DNA of 64,000 nt from Candidatus Eremiobacterota bacterium. GTDB taxonomy: Bacteria > Vulcanimicrobiota > Vulcanimicrobiia > Vulcanimicrobiales > Vulcanimicrobiaceae. This document shows positions 52,189 through 60,889 of this stretch, one piece after another; position 1 is the stretch's first letter, and the number at the start of each line of letters is the position of its first letter. The notes beneath the pieces are model-generated. The model was not told the DNA's origin. It ran no database searches and saw only the letters and a list, made by a program, of their open reading frames with translations. Position numbers and translations under genes: made by a program. The stretch is from positions 1 to 64,000 of the forward strand of contig JAFAKB010000076.1 in assembly GCA_019235885.1 (NCBI GenBank), given 5' to 3'.

Positions 52189-53588
52189 AGCTGCGCCGCG
52201 GCGCGTTTCTCGCCGGGGCCGGCGGCGCCGTCGCGGCGCCTCTCGCAGCAGCGGCGCACCCGATCGGAGGCTATCGCCGCACGCCGGCCCCGCTAGAGAT
52301 CGCGCAGGCGGTGCGCGCCGAGTTCGTGCACGCCTGGAACGGCTACAAGCTGATCGCCTGGGGGCGTGACGAGGTGAAGCCGGTCGCGGGGACGACGAAC
52401 GACTTCTTCGTGGACGGCCGGACGTTCGGGCTGTCCATCGTCGAGGCGCTCGACACGCTGTACGTGATGGGGTTCGACGACGAGCTGGCGCGCTGCGTGC
52501 GCTGGATCGGCGATCACCTGGAGCTCGACGTCGACGCCGACGTGCAGATGTTCGAATGGGTCATCCGCATCGTCGGCGGGTTGCTCGCCGGCTACGCAGC
52601 GACCGGCGAGCGAATGCTGCTCGAGCGCGCGCGCGACGCGGCGGACCGCGTCCTGCCGTGCTTCGTGAAATCGCCGACCGGCGCGCCGTACCGGTACGCG
52701 AACCTGCGCACCGGCGCGGTGCGCGAGCCGGCGATGAACCTCGCCGAGATCGGCAGCAACATCCTGGAATTCGGCGAGCTCACGCGGCTCACCGGCGACC
52801 CGAAGTACATGCGGGCATCAAAGCGCGCCTACGAAGCGGTAATCGCGAAGCGCTCGGGGCTGAACCTGCTCGCGACGTACTTCGACGTGGAGAAAGGCGC
52901 GTTCAGCAAGAACGTCGACGTCGCGCCGAACCCGCCGGTCGACTCGTTCTACGAGTACCTGTGGGGCGGGTGGGCGATGTTCGGCGACGCGCAGTGCCGC
53001 GACTGGTACCGCATGCTGACCGACGCGATCCTCAAGCACCAAGCGGACCGCACCACCGTCCGAGGCCGGCTGTGGTTCCGCCAAGTCGACTACCAGACGG
53101 GTGCGCCGGCCGGGACGCGGCAGGTCGAGCTGGCCGCGTTCTACGCGGAGCTGCTCGCGAAGGGCGGCGACCGCGAAGCCGGCTCGGACTACTACGACTC
53201 GTGGACCTCGGTCTCGGACCGCTACGAGATCATCCCGGAAGTCTTCGACTACGCGAGCGGCGCGGTGAGCGCGCCGAGCAACGAGCTGCGCCCGGAGTAC
53301 GCGAACGCCGCCTTCGACCTGTGGTTCCTGACCCGCGACGAGAAGTATCGCAACACCGCGTACCGCCACTTTCTCGCGATACGCGAGCACTGCCGCGTCG
53401 CGAACGGCTACACGATCGTCGACGACGTCCGCCCGCGCCCGATGAAGCTGGGCGATCTCTTCCCCGCCTACTCGTTCGCGGAGAACTTCAAATACCTGTA
53501 CCTGATGTTCGCCGAACCGCGGCGCTTCGACGCCGCGAACTACTACTTGAGCACCGAAGGAAAAGTGCTGCGCGGCTTGAGACGCTAA
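52185..53588 (+). CDS. Glycoside hydrolase family 47 (alpha-1,2-mannosidase type), exported
   Basis: 467 aa. N-terminal LRRGAFLAGAGGAVAAPLAAAA looks like a Tat or Sec signal. GH47 blocks in order: WNGYKLIAWGRDEVKPV, DGRTFGLSIVEALDTLYVMGF, FEWVIRIVGGLLAGYA, NLAEIGSNILEFGELTRLTGDPKY, DSFYEYLWGGW, NELRPEYANAAFDLWFLT and FAENFKYLYLMF. GH47 is mainly eukaryotic, with few bacterial members. It may trim mannose from external glycans under LytS/LytTR control (inference). Confidence 0.88.
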   Translation: MKLRRGAFLAGAGGAVAAPLAAAAHPIGGYRRTPAPLEIAQAVRAEFVHAWNGYKLIAWGRDEVKPVAGTTNDFFVDGRTFGLSIVEALDTLYVMGFDDELARCVRWIGDHLELDVDADVQMFEWVIRIVGGLLAGYAATGERMLLERARDAADRVLPCFVKSPTGAPYRYANLRTGAVREPAMNLAEIGSNILEFGELTRLTGDPKYMRASKRAYEAVIAKRSGLNLLATYFDVEKGAFSKNVDVAPNPPVDSFYEYLWGGWAMFGDAQCRDWYRMLTDAILKHQADRTTVRGRLWFRQVDYQTGAPAGTRQVELAAFYAELLAKGGDREAGSDYYDSWTSVSDRYEIIPEVFDYASGAVSAPSNELRPEYANAAFDLWFLTRDEKYRNTAYRHFLAIREHCRVANGYTIVDDVRPRPMKLGDLFPAYSFAENFKYLYLMFAEPRRFDAANYYLSTEGKVLRGLRR

Positions 53589-53594
53589 TCCGCA

Positions 53595-54569
53595 TTATGA
53601 GCATTGCGCCGCCCGCGGCTCAACCGGCACGATAGACTCCAGCGGTTCTCCGGCGATGAAGCGCTGCAGGTTGCGGGTGACGAGCGCGAGGATGCGGCGC
53701 GGCGCGACGTCGCCGCCGTAGCCGGCTACGTGCGGGGTGATCAGCACGTTCGGCAACGTCCAGAGCGGGTCGTCCGCGGGGAGCGGCTCGGGCTCGGTCA
53801 CGTCGAGGGCGGCGCCGCCGATGCGTCGTTCGCTCAGCGCGGTGCGCAGCGCGTCGTGGTCGACGACGCCGCCGCGCGCGACGTTGATGAGGATCGCGTG
53901 CGGCTGCATCGCGGCGAGCGCGCCCGCGCCGACGAGGTGCCGCGTCTGCGCGCCGAGCGGGACGGCGAGCACGACCGCATCGCTGCGTGCGAGGACCTCG
54001 TGCAACTCGGTGCTCGGCGCGGCTTCGTCGCAGAGCGGATCCGCGCGCCCGCTGCGTGTCACCGCGACGATGTGCGCGCCGCAGCCGCGCAGCCGCTGGG
54101 CGACGGCGCGGCCGATGTTGCCGAAACCGATCACCGCGACCCTCGCGTCGTTCAGCGTGCCGATCCGCACGGCGTTCGACTGATCCCAGATGTTGCGCTC
54201 TTGGTTGCGGACCGCTTCAGGGATGCGCCGCAGCAGCGCGAGGAGCATCGCGAGCGCGTGCTCGGCGACGGTCGGTGCGTACGCGTCGCCGGCCGACGTG
54301 ACGGTCACGCCGGGCGGGACGCCGTGCAGCTCGACCGGATCGTAGCCCATCGTCGGAAGCTGCACCCAGCGCAGGCGCGGCGCGTTCCGCTCGAGCGTCG
54401 CGACCAACGCGGCGTCGTAGAACGCGGGCCAGGCCCACAGCGCGTCGGCGTCGGCGAGCTCGCGGTGCATCGCCTCGGCGTCGGTGACGGCGACGCTCTC
54501 GACGCCGTGCGCGGCGGCGAGGGCTTCGAACTGGGGCGCCAGGACGTGGGTTCGTATCACGACGCGCAT
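53595..54569 (-). CDS. D-isomer-specific 2-hydroxyacid dehydrogenase
   Basis: 324 aa from the ATG at 54569. NAD-binding GFGNIGRAVAQRLRGCGAHIVAV (about 145-167), ILINVARGGVVDHDALRTAL with the conserved Arg, TEPEPLPADDPLWTLPNVLITPHVAG with Glu and catalytic His. The N-terminal catalytic half is typical. Substrate unknown; phosphoglycerate dehydrogenase or glyoxylate/hydroxypyruvate reductase-like enzymes share this pattern. Confidence 0.9.
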   Translation of the reverse strand: MRVVIRTHVLAPQFEALAAAHGVESVAVTDAEAMHRELADADALWAWPAFYDAALVATLERNAPRLRWVQLPTMGYDPVELHGVPPGVTVTSAGDAYAPTVAEHALAMLLALLRRIPEAVRNQERNIWDQSNAVRIGTLNDARVAVIGFGNIGRAVAQRLRGCGAHIVAVTRSGRADPLCDEAAPSTELHEVLARSDAVVLAVPLGAQTRHLVGAGALAAMQPHAILINVARGGVVDHDALRTALSERRIGGAALDVTEPEPLPADDPLWTLPNVLITPHVAGYGGDVAPRRILALVTRNLQRFIAGEPLESIVPVEPRAAQCS

Positions 54570-54678
54570 CAACCGACCGTTCGCCGTGCGGCGGCTGCTG
54601 CATTTCGGGCGCCGTTTTCGGCCTTTCGCGCTCGGCGGCGAGACGCGGGCAGGCGGGCGCGGTACCGTCGGGGTTGTC

Positions 54679-55641
54679 ATGGCACGCTCACAGACGATGA
54701 CGAACGACCTTGCCGGCGTCGCGCAGCTGCTGGTCTCCGGCGGGCGCGGGATCATGGTGCTCGACGAGCCGCCGCAGAGCTGCAACGCGCGCTTCGCGCG
54801 GCTCGGCATCGCGCCGACCGCGGAGCAGCGGCGCGCATACCGCGAGCTGCTGATCGACGCGCCGGGCATCGAGCGCTACGTCTCGGGCGCGGTCCTCGAC
54901 GACGAGACGATCCGCCGCGGCACCGCCGACGGACGCCGCTTCGTCGACGTGCTGCGCGCGCGCGGGATCGTGCCGGGGATTCGCCTCGAAGCGAGCAACG
55001 CCAACCTCGCCGAATACGCCGCGCTCGGCGCGGGTATCGCCGCGATGCGCGGCGACGCGCCGACGCTCGCGCGCTTCGCCGCGCGCTGCCAGCAGAGCGG
55101 GATCGTCCCGGTCATCGAGCCCGACGTTCCGAGCGACGGCGAAGAGACGCTCGAGGAATGCGCGCAGGTTACCTCACGCGCGCTGCGCCGGCTGTTCGCG
55201 GAGCTGGCCGAGGCAGAGGTCGCGTTCGAGGCGCTGATCCTGACCACGAACATGATCGCGCCGGGGACGGCGTCGGGACAACATGTTTCGACCGCCGACG
55301 TCGTCTCCGCGACGCTTCGAGTGCTCGGCGCGACGGTTCCCGTCGCGGTCGCCGGGGTTGCGTTCGTCGCGGGCGCGCAGCACGATCACCTCGCCGCCGA
55401 GCGGCTGTGCGCGCTCAACAAGACGATGCCGCGCCGCCGCCCTTGGCCGCTGACGTTCACGTACGACCGCGCCCTGCAGCAAGCCGTGCTGGTCGCGTGG
55501 CGCGGCCGCGCCGAGCACACCGCGGAAGCGCAGCGCGTGCTGCTCCACCGCGCGCACTGCAACGGCCTTGCCGCCTGCGGCGCCTACACCTCGAAGATCG
55601 AGGACCAGTTCGAGACGTTCGTCCCGCCGCTCGCCGCGTAG
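54679..55641 (+). CDS. Class I fructose-bisphosphate aldolase homologue lacking the Schiff-base lysine
   Basis: 320 aa. Family blocks are clear: LLVSGGRGIMVLDEPPQSCNARF, ARFAARCQQSGIVPVIEPDVPSDG, PWPLTFTYDRALQQAVLVAW, NGLAACGAYTSK. In muscle aldolase the Schiff-base Lys229 lies in LLKPNM; here the aligned segment is ILTTNM, with Thr189 in its place. GIKVDKG (Lys107) is GIRLEAS, and the segment that carries Lys146 is shortened. It is therefore unlikely to work as a standard aldolase. Alternative start at ATG 54697. Confidence 0.85.
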   Translation: MARSQTMTNDLAGVAQLLVSGGRGIMVLDEPPQSCNARFARLGIAPTAEQRRAYRELLIDAPGIERYVSGAVLDDETIRRGTADGRRFVDVLRARGIVPGIRLEASNANLAEYAALGAGIAAMRGDAPTLARFAARCQQSGIVPVIEPDVPSDGEETLEECAQVTSRALRRLFAELAEAEVAFEALILTTNMIAPGTASGQHVSTADVVSATLRVLGATVPVAVAGVAFVAGAQHDHLAAERLCALNKTMPRRRPWPLTFTYDRALQQAVLVAWRGRAEHTAEAQRVLLHRAHCNGLAACGAYTSKIEDQFETFVPPLAA

Positions 55642-55701
55642 CATGCCGCGCGGCGTTTCGCCGGCGGAGGCGAAGAACATCGGCTACGCCACCGTGACGG
55701 C

Positions 55702-55735
55702 GAGAAAGAAGAAGGGGAGCCGCTAGCTCCCCTTC
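55702..55735 (-). terminator. Rho-independent terminator of the DyP operon (minus strand)
   Basis: On the minus strand GAAGGGGAGC, loop TAGCG, GCTCCCCTTC, then TTCTTTCTC. It lies 8 bp beyond the DyP-type gene stop. Confidence 0.8.
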
Positions 55736-55742
55736 GGGCGAA

Positions 55743-57233
55743 TCAGCCGGTAGCGTAGCCGGCGATCGTTGAAATCGCCTGCATTCCCGGCAAGTACACG
55801 TACGCGCTGCCGCGCGTGCGAACGAAGTTGGTGAAGCCCGGCACCGGCGAAGCGCTGAGCGTGAAGACATTGGTCTTCATCGTCGGCGGCGGCGGCGGCA
55901 TGACCGTTGTGAACGTCCACGGCCCCGTCGTCAGGTTGTGCCCGATCACCGGATCGGCGGGATCGCGGCTCGCGGGGTACGGCAGACCGCTCGACGATCC
56001 GCCGTTGACCCACGTCTCCATGAGAAACTCGAACGAGTCGCGCAAGCTTGCGCCGATGAAGAAACCCATCAGGCCGCGTTCGCCGGTGTTGCGGTCGTTC
56101 GGATCGTAGGGAAGCTGGTACGGCATCGCGCGGCGCATGATGCGGTGGCGCGAGGGCAGGTCTTCGACAGTCGTGTTGCGCGGGTTGTTGCGCCGAATGT
56201 GCGAGCTGTACGGGCAGTCCGAGCCGCCCTTGTCGGTGTAGAGAAAGTCGTTGATCTCATCGCTTGGAAGATCGGGCGGAAGCGTCTGCCGGCCCTTCAC
56301 CGGGTCGATCGCGACCGGCGTTCCGTTCGCCGGCCAGCGCCCGACCAGCAACGCCTTCATCGCGTCACCGGCGATTGCCGGGGACGTTCCGTAGAGTGAG
56401 GCGATCCTGTCGCGCTGGCCCTCGACGAACGCTTCGAACTCCTCGACCTTCTGCTCGAGCATGCGGAACGCCGCGAAGCTGCCATGTAGCCCGATCCCCG
56501 GCGGTTTGTTTCCGCCGGGGAGGTTGACGTTTTGGAAGTACGTCGTCGTCGCCGTGCCGAGAATGAACGCGCCGTTGTCGACCGGCTGCTGGTTGCCGTC
56601 GGGGCGCTTGTAGTACGGGTCGATCGAGAGGATCGGCTGCGCGATCCCGTCGCGGTACCCGAAGTAGATCATATCGTGAAGCAAGTCTTGCGACGTGAGT
56701 TCCTGCTGGATCTCGAACCCCGCCGCGAGCAACGCGCGCAGCTCGACGCTCGCCGCCTCGAGCGTCGCCAGGTCCTTCGCCCACAGCGCCAGCATGACGT
56801 CGAAGTTGCGGTCGTCGACGATCCAGTTGCTCGGCGCGCTGTCGGCGACGTCGCCGATCGTCGGCGCACTCGCCGCGGAGCCGTTCATGAACGGCGTGTG
56901 CGAGGGCGAACCGAACCACGCCGGCGAGCTCAGCGTCGCCGCGGGGATCCCGAAGCTGGCCAACCCGTTGAACGAGAAGCCGATGTTCAGACAGGTCGCC
57001 GGCGTGCTCGGGCCCCAATCGGCAGACGAGCGAATTTGGAAATCGGGAACCGAGCCGTCGACGAGGCTGCGCACGAGCGTTCCCGCGGCGGTTCGATCGC
57101 GCACGACCAGCACGAAGTAGCGCGCGAAGGTCGGTTCGCCGAGCCGGTAGCCGCGCATGACGATTCCCTGAACGTCCGGCAAGACGTCCGAGAGAAACTG
57201 CGCCGCCACCGCACCCCGAACGGCGCGGCTCAT
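55743..57233 (-). CDS. DyP-type heme peroxidase family protein
   Basis: 496 aa. YFGYRDGIAQP holds the catalytic Asp of the G-x-x-D-G motif; CPYSSHIRRNNPR carries the proximal His in the form seen in long (class C/D-like) DyP proteins; LPSRHRIMRRAMPY and ERGLMGFFIGASLRDSFEFLMETW also match. No signal peptide is evident. It oxidises dyes or phenolics with peroxide in known members. The start overlaps the preceding gene's stop (ATGA), so the two are made together. Confidence 0.85.
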   Translation of the reverse strand: MSRAVRGAVAAQFLSDVLPDVQGIVMRGYRLGEPTFARYFVLVVRDRTAAGTLVRSLVDGSVPDFQIRSSADWGPSTPATCLNIGFSFNGLASFGIPAATLSSPAWFGSPSHTPFMNGSAASAPTIGDVADSAPSNWIVDDRNFDVMLALWAKDLATLEAASVELRALLAAGFEIQQELTSQDLLHDMIYFGYRDGIAQPILSIDPYYKRPDGNQQPVDNGAFILGTATTTYFQNVNLPGGNKPPGIGLHGSFAAFRMLEQKVEEFEAFVEGQRDRIASLYGTSPAIAGDAMKALLVGRWPANGTPVAIDPVKGRQTLPPDLPSDEINDFLYTDKGGSDCPYSSHIRRNNPRNTTVEDLPSRHRIMRRAMPYQLPYDPNDRNTGERGLMGFFIGASLRDSFEFLMETWVNGGSSSGLPYPASRDPADPVIGHNLTTGPWTFTTVMPPPPPTMKTNVFTLSASPVPGFTNFVRTRGSAYVYLPGMQAISTIAGYATG

Positions 57234-57727
57234 TCGGGCGGGTTACCAGGTCCGCCGAGGCAGGTCAGGATGTCGACGACGCCCCAGTAGTAACCTTGGA
57301 AGACCGGCGTGACCACGCCGCCGTTGCCCTCCGAAGGATCGCGCTGGGCCAGGTCGTTCGCTTGAACCCAGGCGATGAAATTGTTCAAGCGCGAGGGATC
57401 GGTCGCAGAGTAGACGGGATAGAGATCCTCCGCTCCGACGATCAAGTTTTGGACGGCGTAGTTGAACGGCGCCGGGTTCGCCTGCACGAGGATCGCGATG
57501 TACTTGGCGAAGTCGAGGTCGTACGCGGTCGTGAGCAGCACCCAGTTGCCGGGCGGCGCGGTCTGCGGCGGCAGCACGGTCGCCCACGCGTAGTGCAAGA
57601 TCTGCGTCGACTCGTTGGTGTCGTCGCTCGCGCCGTCGCCGGATTGCGGGACGAAGAGCGTCTGGAACCGAGGCTCCTGCTGCGGCGGAACCTTCGCCTG
57701 GAACAGAAGCGAAAGAAAATTGGCCAT
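57230..57727 (-). CDS. Hypothetical partner of the DyP-type peroxidase
   Basis: 165 aa, ATG with AGGGG 7 nt upstream. NWVLLTTAYDLDFAKYIAILVQANPAPFNYAVQNLIVGAEDLYPVY looks like a ferredoxin-like alpha/beta domain, the same kind of fold that forms DyP halves; VFQGYYWGVVDIL lies near the end. No cofactor motif. Its constant coupling to the peroxidase suggests a subunit or cargo-type partner (inference). Confidence 0.6.
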   Translation of the reverse strand: MANFLSLLFQAKVPPQQEPRFQTLFVPQSGDGASDDTNESTQILHYAWATVLPPQTAPPGNWVLLTTAYDLDFAKYIAILVQANPAPFNYAVQNLIVGAEDLYPVYSATDPSRLNNFIAWVQANDLAQRDPSEGNGGVVTPVFQGYYWGVVDILTCLGGPGNPPE

Positions 57728-57820
57728 GCATAACCCCTGATGCGGCTGACGAGGACCAAGACGATCGCTCGGACGAGCACCGTTAGGGGAGCGGGCGAAT
57801 TCTCCTACGAACGGGGGCCC

Positions 57821-59332
57821 ATGTCGTTTTTCGCCGACCTGTTCGCCACGAGCTCGGTCGAGAAGTTGCGGGAAATGAGCCGGAGCAAGAAGCTCCGGCG
57901 CGCGCTCACCGCGAAGGACCTGGTCGCGATCGGGCTCGGGACGATGATCGGGGGCGGAATTTTCACGACCATCGGGACTGGTGTCAAAGGCGCCGGCCCG
58001 GCCGTCATCGTCTCGTACCTGTTCGCGGGGCTCACCTCGTTTTTCGCGGCGCTCTGCTACGCCGAGCTCGGTGCGATGGTGCCGGTCGCCGGCAGCGCCT
58101 ATACGTACGCATACGCGACGCTCGGGAAGCTGTTCGCCTGGATCATCGGCTTCGCGCTGATCTTCGAGTACGGGATCAGTGCGGCGCCGGTCGCGCAGCA
58201 GTTCTCGGCCGCGCTGCAGGACGTGCTCAAGACGGTCGGGATCGCGCTGCCGGCGTGGGGGCAGACCTCGAACCTGGTGATTCATGGCGCGTGGTGGCTG
58301 CCCGGCTCGTACGACCTCGCGCACTCGCAGTTCGACGTGCTCGGCGCGGTGTTCGTGCTCGGGCTCTCGATCCTGCTCTCGATCGGCATCCGCGAGTCGG
58401 CGACGACGAACAACATCTTCGTCGTGCTGAAGATCTCCGCGCTCATCGTGTTCATCATCGCCGGCGCCTTCTTGTTCCACGCGGCGAATTTGCACGACTT
58501 CAACCCGAAGGGCTGGGGCGCGCTGGTGCCGTTCGGCGGCGCGGTCGAGAACGCGCAGACCGGAATCATCCCGATCGCCGCCTACGTGTTCTTCAGCTAC
58601 ATCGGCTTCGACACGGCGACGACGACGGCGGAAGAGACGAAGAACCCCGCGCGCGACGTGCCGCTGGGCGTGATCGGCGCGCTCGCGATCGGGACGCTGA
58701 TCTACTGCGCGACGGCGATCGTGCTGCTCGGCGCGCTGCCGTGGGCGCAAGTTCCCGAGAAGAACCCACTGGTCACCGCGCTCGCGCCGCTGCACTTTCC
58801 GGTGCTGAACTGGGTGATCACGATCGGCGTGCTGGCGGGGACGACCAGCGTCGCGCTCGCCTCGCTGCTGGGACAGGCCCGCATCTTCTACGTGATGGGG
58901 CGCGACAAGATGCTGCCGCCGGCCGTCGCGGAGATCCACCCGCGCTTCAAGACGCCGGTCCGCTCGACCATGTTCACCGGGGTCGCGGTCGCGATCCTCG
59001 CGCTCATTGTCCCGCTGAACCAGCTGCTCAATCTGGTGAACATTGGGACGCTGATCGCGTTCACCGTCGTGTGCGCCGGGGTGCTGTACCTGCGCCGCCG
59101 CAAGCCCGACATCCCGCGCAGCTTCCGCGTGCCGTTCGTCCCGCTGTTCCCGATTCTCGGGATTCTGATGTCGTTGTTCCTGGCGGTCTTCGGCCTCTCG
59201 CGCGACACCTGGATCTGGTTCGCCACCGCGCTGGTCGTCGGCTTGGTCTTTTTCTTCAGCTACGGATTTCGGACGTCGAAGCCGGAGCAGATCGAGTTCG
59301 TCGAAGAGCCCGAAGCGCTGGAGCTCGCATAG
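57821..59332 (+). CDS. APC-family amino acid permease
   Basis: 503 aa from the ATG at 57821. About 12-13 membrane helices. Signature LVAIGLGTMIGGGIFTTIGTGVKGAGPAVIVSYLFAGLTSFFAALCYAELGAMVPVAGSAYTYAY; later IIPIAAYVFFSYIGFDTATTTAEETKNPARDVPLGVIGAL (CAT-type). It probably imports cationic or other amino acids. It is followed by TMEM175, Nudix and MmcQ genes in one direction. Confidence 0.92.
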   Translation: MSFFADLFATSSVEKLREMSRSKKLRRALTAKDLVAIGLGTMIGGGIFTTIGTGVKGAGPAVIVSYLFAGLTSFFAALCYAELGAMVPVAGSAYTYAYATLGKLFAWIIGFALIFEYGISAAPVAQQFSAALQDVLKTVGIALPAWGQTSNLVIHGAWWLPGSYDLAHSQFDVLGAVFVLGLSILLSIGIRESATTNNIFVVLKISALIVFIIAGAFLFHAANLHDFNPKGWGALVPFGGAVENAQTGIIPIAAYVFFSYIGFDTATTTAEETKNPARDVPLGVIGALAIGTLIYCATAIVLLGALPWAQVPEKNPLVTALAPLHFPVLNWVITIGVLAGTTSVALASLLGQARIFYVMGRDKMLPPAVAEIHPRFKTPVRSTMFTGVAVAILALIVPLNQLLNLVNIGTLIAFTVVCAGVLYLRRRKPDIPRSFRVPFVPLFPILGILMSLFLAVFGLSRDTWIWFATALVVGLVFFFSYGFRTSKPEQIEFVEEPEALELA

Positions 59333-59338
59333 GGTGCG

Positions 59339-59995
59339 ATGAAGCGGATCATCGCGCGGCCCGACGCGATGGACAAGGGCCGCACCGACGCCTTCACCGA
59401 CGGCGTCTTCGCGATCGCGATCACGCTGCTGGTGCTGGAGATTCACATCCCGGACCTGAAACCGCTGCCCAGCGGCGGCCTCGACGCTGCGATGCGCGAG
59501 TACCTGGCGAACCTCGGGCAGCCGCTGCTCACCTACGCGCTCAGCTTCGCGACCGTCGGGATCATCTGGCTCAACCACCACGCGACCTTCGCGCAAATTC
59601 GCTACGTCGACCGGACCGGAAACATTCTCAACCTGCTGCTGCTCGCGATCGTCTGCTTCATTCCGTTCCCGACCGCGCTGCTGGCGCGCTACGGCCCGCT
59701 GCCCTCATCGACGGCATTCTACGGCGCAACGTTCACCGCGATGTCGGTCGCGTACGCGCTGAACTGGCGGTACGCGGTGCTTAAGCAGCACAAGATCGAT
59801 CCGTCGTTCCCCGACCTGACCTTCGCGCAAGCGCTGCCGGGGATGATCGGTACCGTGTTCTACGCGATTGGCGCGCTGACGGCGTTCGTCGCGCCGCGCG
59901 TCGCGGTGGGGATCTACGTCGCGGTCACCGCGTACTACGTGCTGCCCGGACTGTTCACGCGCGGCGACGCGGCGCGAAGCGCGGACGCCGGGTGA
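59339..59995 (+). CDS. TMEM175-family potassium channel-like protein
   Basis: 218 aa, about six membrane helices. The family's RxxxFSDGVFAIAITLLVLEI signature appears as RTDAFTDGVFAIAITLLVLEIHIP; the second conserved region FATVGIIWLNHHATFAQI also matches. Bacterial members conduct K+. Overlaps the Nudix gene (GTGA). Confidence 0.9.
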   Translation: MKRIIARPDAMDKGRTDAFTDGVFAIAITLLVLEIHIPDLKPLPSGGLDAAMREYLANLGQPLLTYALSFATVGIIWLNHHATFAQIRYVDRTGNILNLLLLAIVCFIPFPTALLARYGPLPSSTAFYGATFTAMSVAYALNWRYAVLKQHKIDPSFPDLTFAQALPGMIGTVFYAIGALTAFVAPRVAVGIYVAVTAYYVLPGLFTRGDAARSADAG

Positions 59996-60534
59996 GCGAG
60001 ACGGGCTACGTTCGCCGCGCGAAGCGCGTGGTGTACGAGAACCCGTGGCTGCGGTTCGAAGCGCACGAGATCGTCCACCCGACCGGCGTCGCGGGCGAGC
60101 ACGGCGTCGTCGTCACGCCCCGCGCGAGCGCGGTCGTTCTGGTCGACGGCGATGAGGTGCTGCTGACGCGCCAGGCGCGCTTCGCGATCGACCGCGTCGT
60201 TCTGGAAGTGGTCAAAGGCGGCCGGCACGCCGGCGAGGACGGTTTGGCCTGTGCGCAGCGCGAGTCGCGCGAGGAAGCCGGCGTGATCGCCGCACGCTGG
60301 ATGCCGCTCGGCGTGACCTACGAGATTCCGTCCATTGTCGAGGAGGCTGTCGAGCTATTCCTCGGCGCCGGTCTCTCGCCGGCGCCGCTCCCGCCCGAAG
60401 CGGTCGAGCGAATCGACGTCGTGCGGATGCGCTTCTCCGACGCGCTCGACGCCTGCGCCGACGGCCGCATCGCCGACGCCGTCACCGCAATAGCGCTTCT
60501 GCGCGCGCACAAAGCTTTGGAGCGGCGTCCATGA
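59992..60534 (+). CDS. Nudix hydrolase
   Basis: 180 aa, GTG start. Nudix box GGRHAGEDGLACAQRESREEAGV fits G-x5-E-x7-R-E-U-x-E-E-x-G-U except for Ser in place of the first hydrophobic residue. The N-terminal YVRRAKRVVYENPWLRFEAHEIVHPTG resembles ADP-ribose pyrophosphatase-type members. Coupled to MmcQ by ATGA. Confidence 0.9.
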   Translation: MSETGYVRRAKRVVYENPWLRFEAHEIVHPTGVAGEHGVVVTPRASAVVLVDGDEVLLTRQARFAIDRVVLEVVKGGRHAGEDGLACAQRESREEAGVIAARWMPLGVTYEIPSIVEEAVELFLGAGLSPAPLPPEAVERIDVVRMRFSDALDACADGRIADAVTAIALLRAHKALERRP

Positions 60535-60881
60535 CGAAGAAGAACCCGAGTGCGAAGCTCCTCGCGCACGCGCTGACGTTTCCCGGCGCGTGGCAAGACG
60601 ATCCGTGGGGCGATAACGTCGTGAAGGTCGGCAAGAAGATATTCGCCTTCATCGGCGAGGACTCGCTGACGCTGAAGCTCACGGAGGCGCACGCTGCCGC
60701 GATGTCGGTCCCAGCCGCAAAACCAACCGCCTACGGCCTCGGCAAAGCCGGCTGGGTGACGCTGCCCATCGCGGCAAACACGCCGCCGCTCGAGATCCTG
60801 TGCGATTGGCTCGAAGAGAGCTACCGCGCGGTAGCGCCCAAGAAGCTCAGCGCCCAACTCGGCGGCGGAAAACCGGTTTGA
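60531..60881 (+). CDS. MmcQ/YjbR family protein
   Basis: 116 aa. ALTFPGAWQDDPWGDNVVKVGKKIFAFIG, LTLKLTEAHAAAM and the end CDWLEESYRAVAPKKL are family features. YjbR fold; no defined activity. A partial C-terminal copy exists 0.9 kb downstream at 61775. Confidence 0.9.
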   Translation: MTKKNPSAKLLAHALTFPGAWQDDPWGDNVVKVGKKIFAFIGEDSLTLKLTEAHAAAMSVPAAKPTAYGLGKAGWVTLPIAANTPPLEILCDWLEESYRAVAPKKLSAQLGGGKPV

Positions 60882-60889
60882 GCGCTCCG

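Noticed and set aside
57728-59596. Very long minus-strand frame opposite the permease
   Set aside because: Only its first 498 bases from 57727 downward carry a believable protein; the rest is antisense to a clear APC permease.
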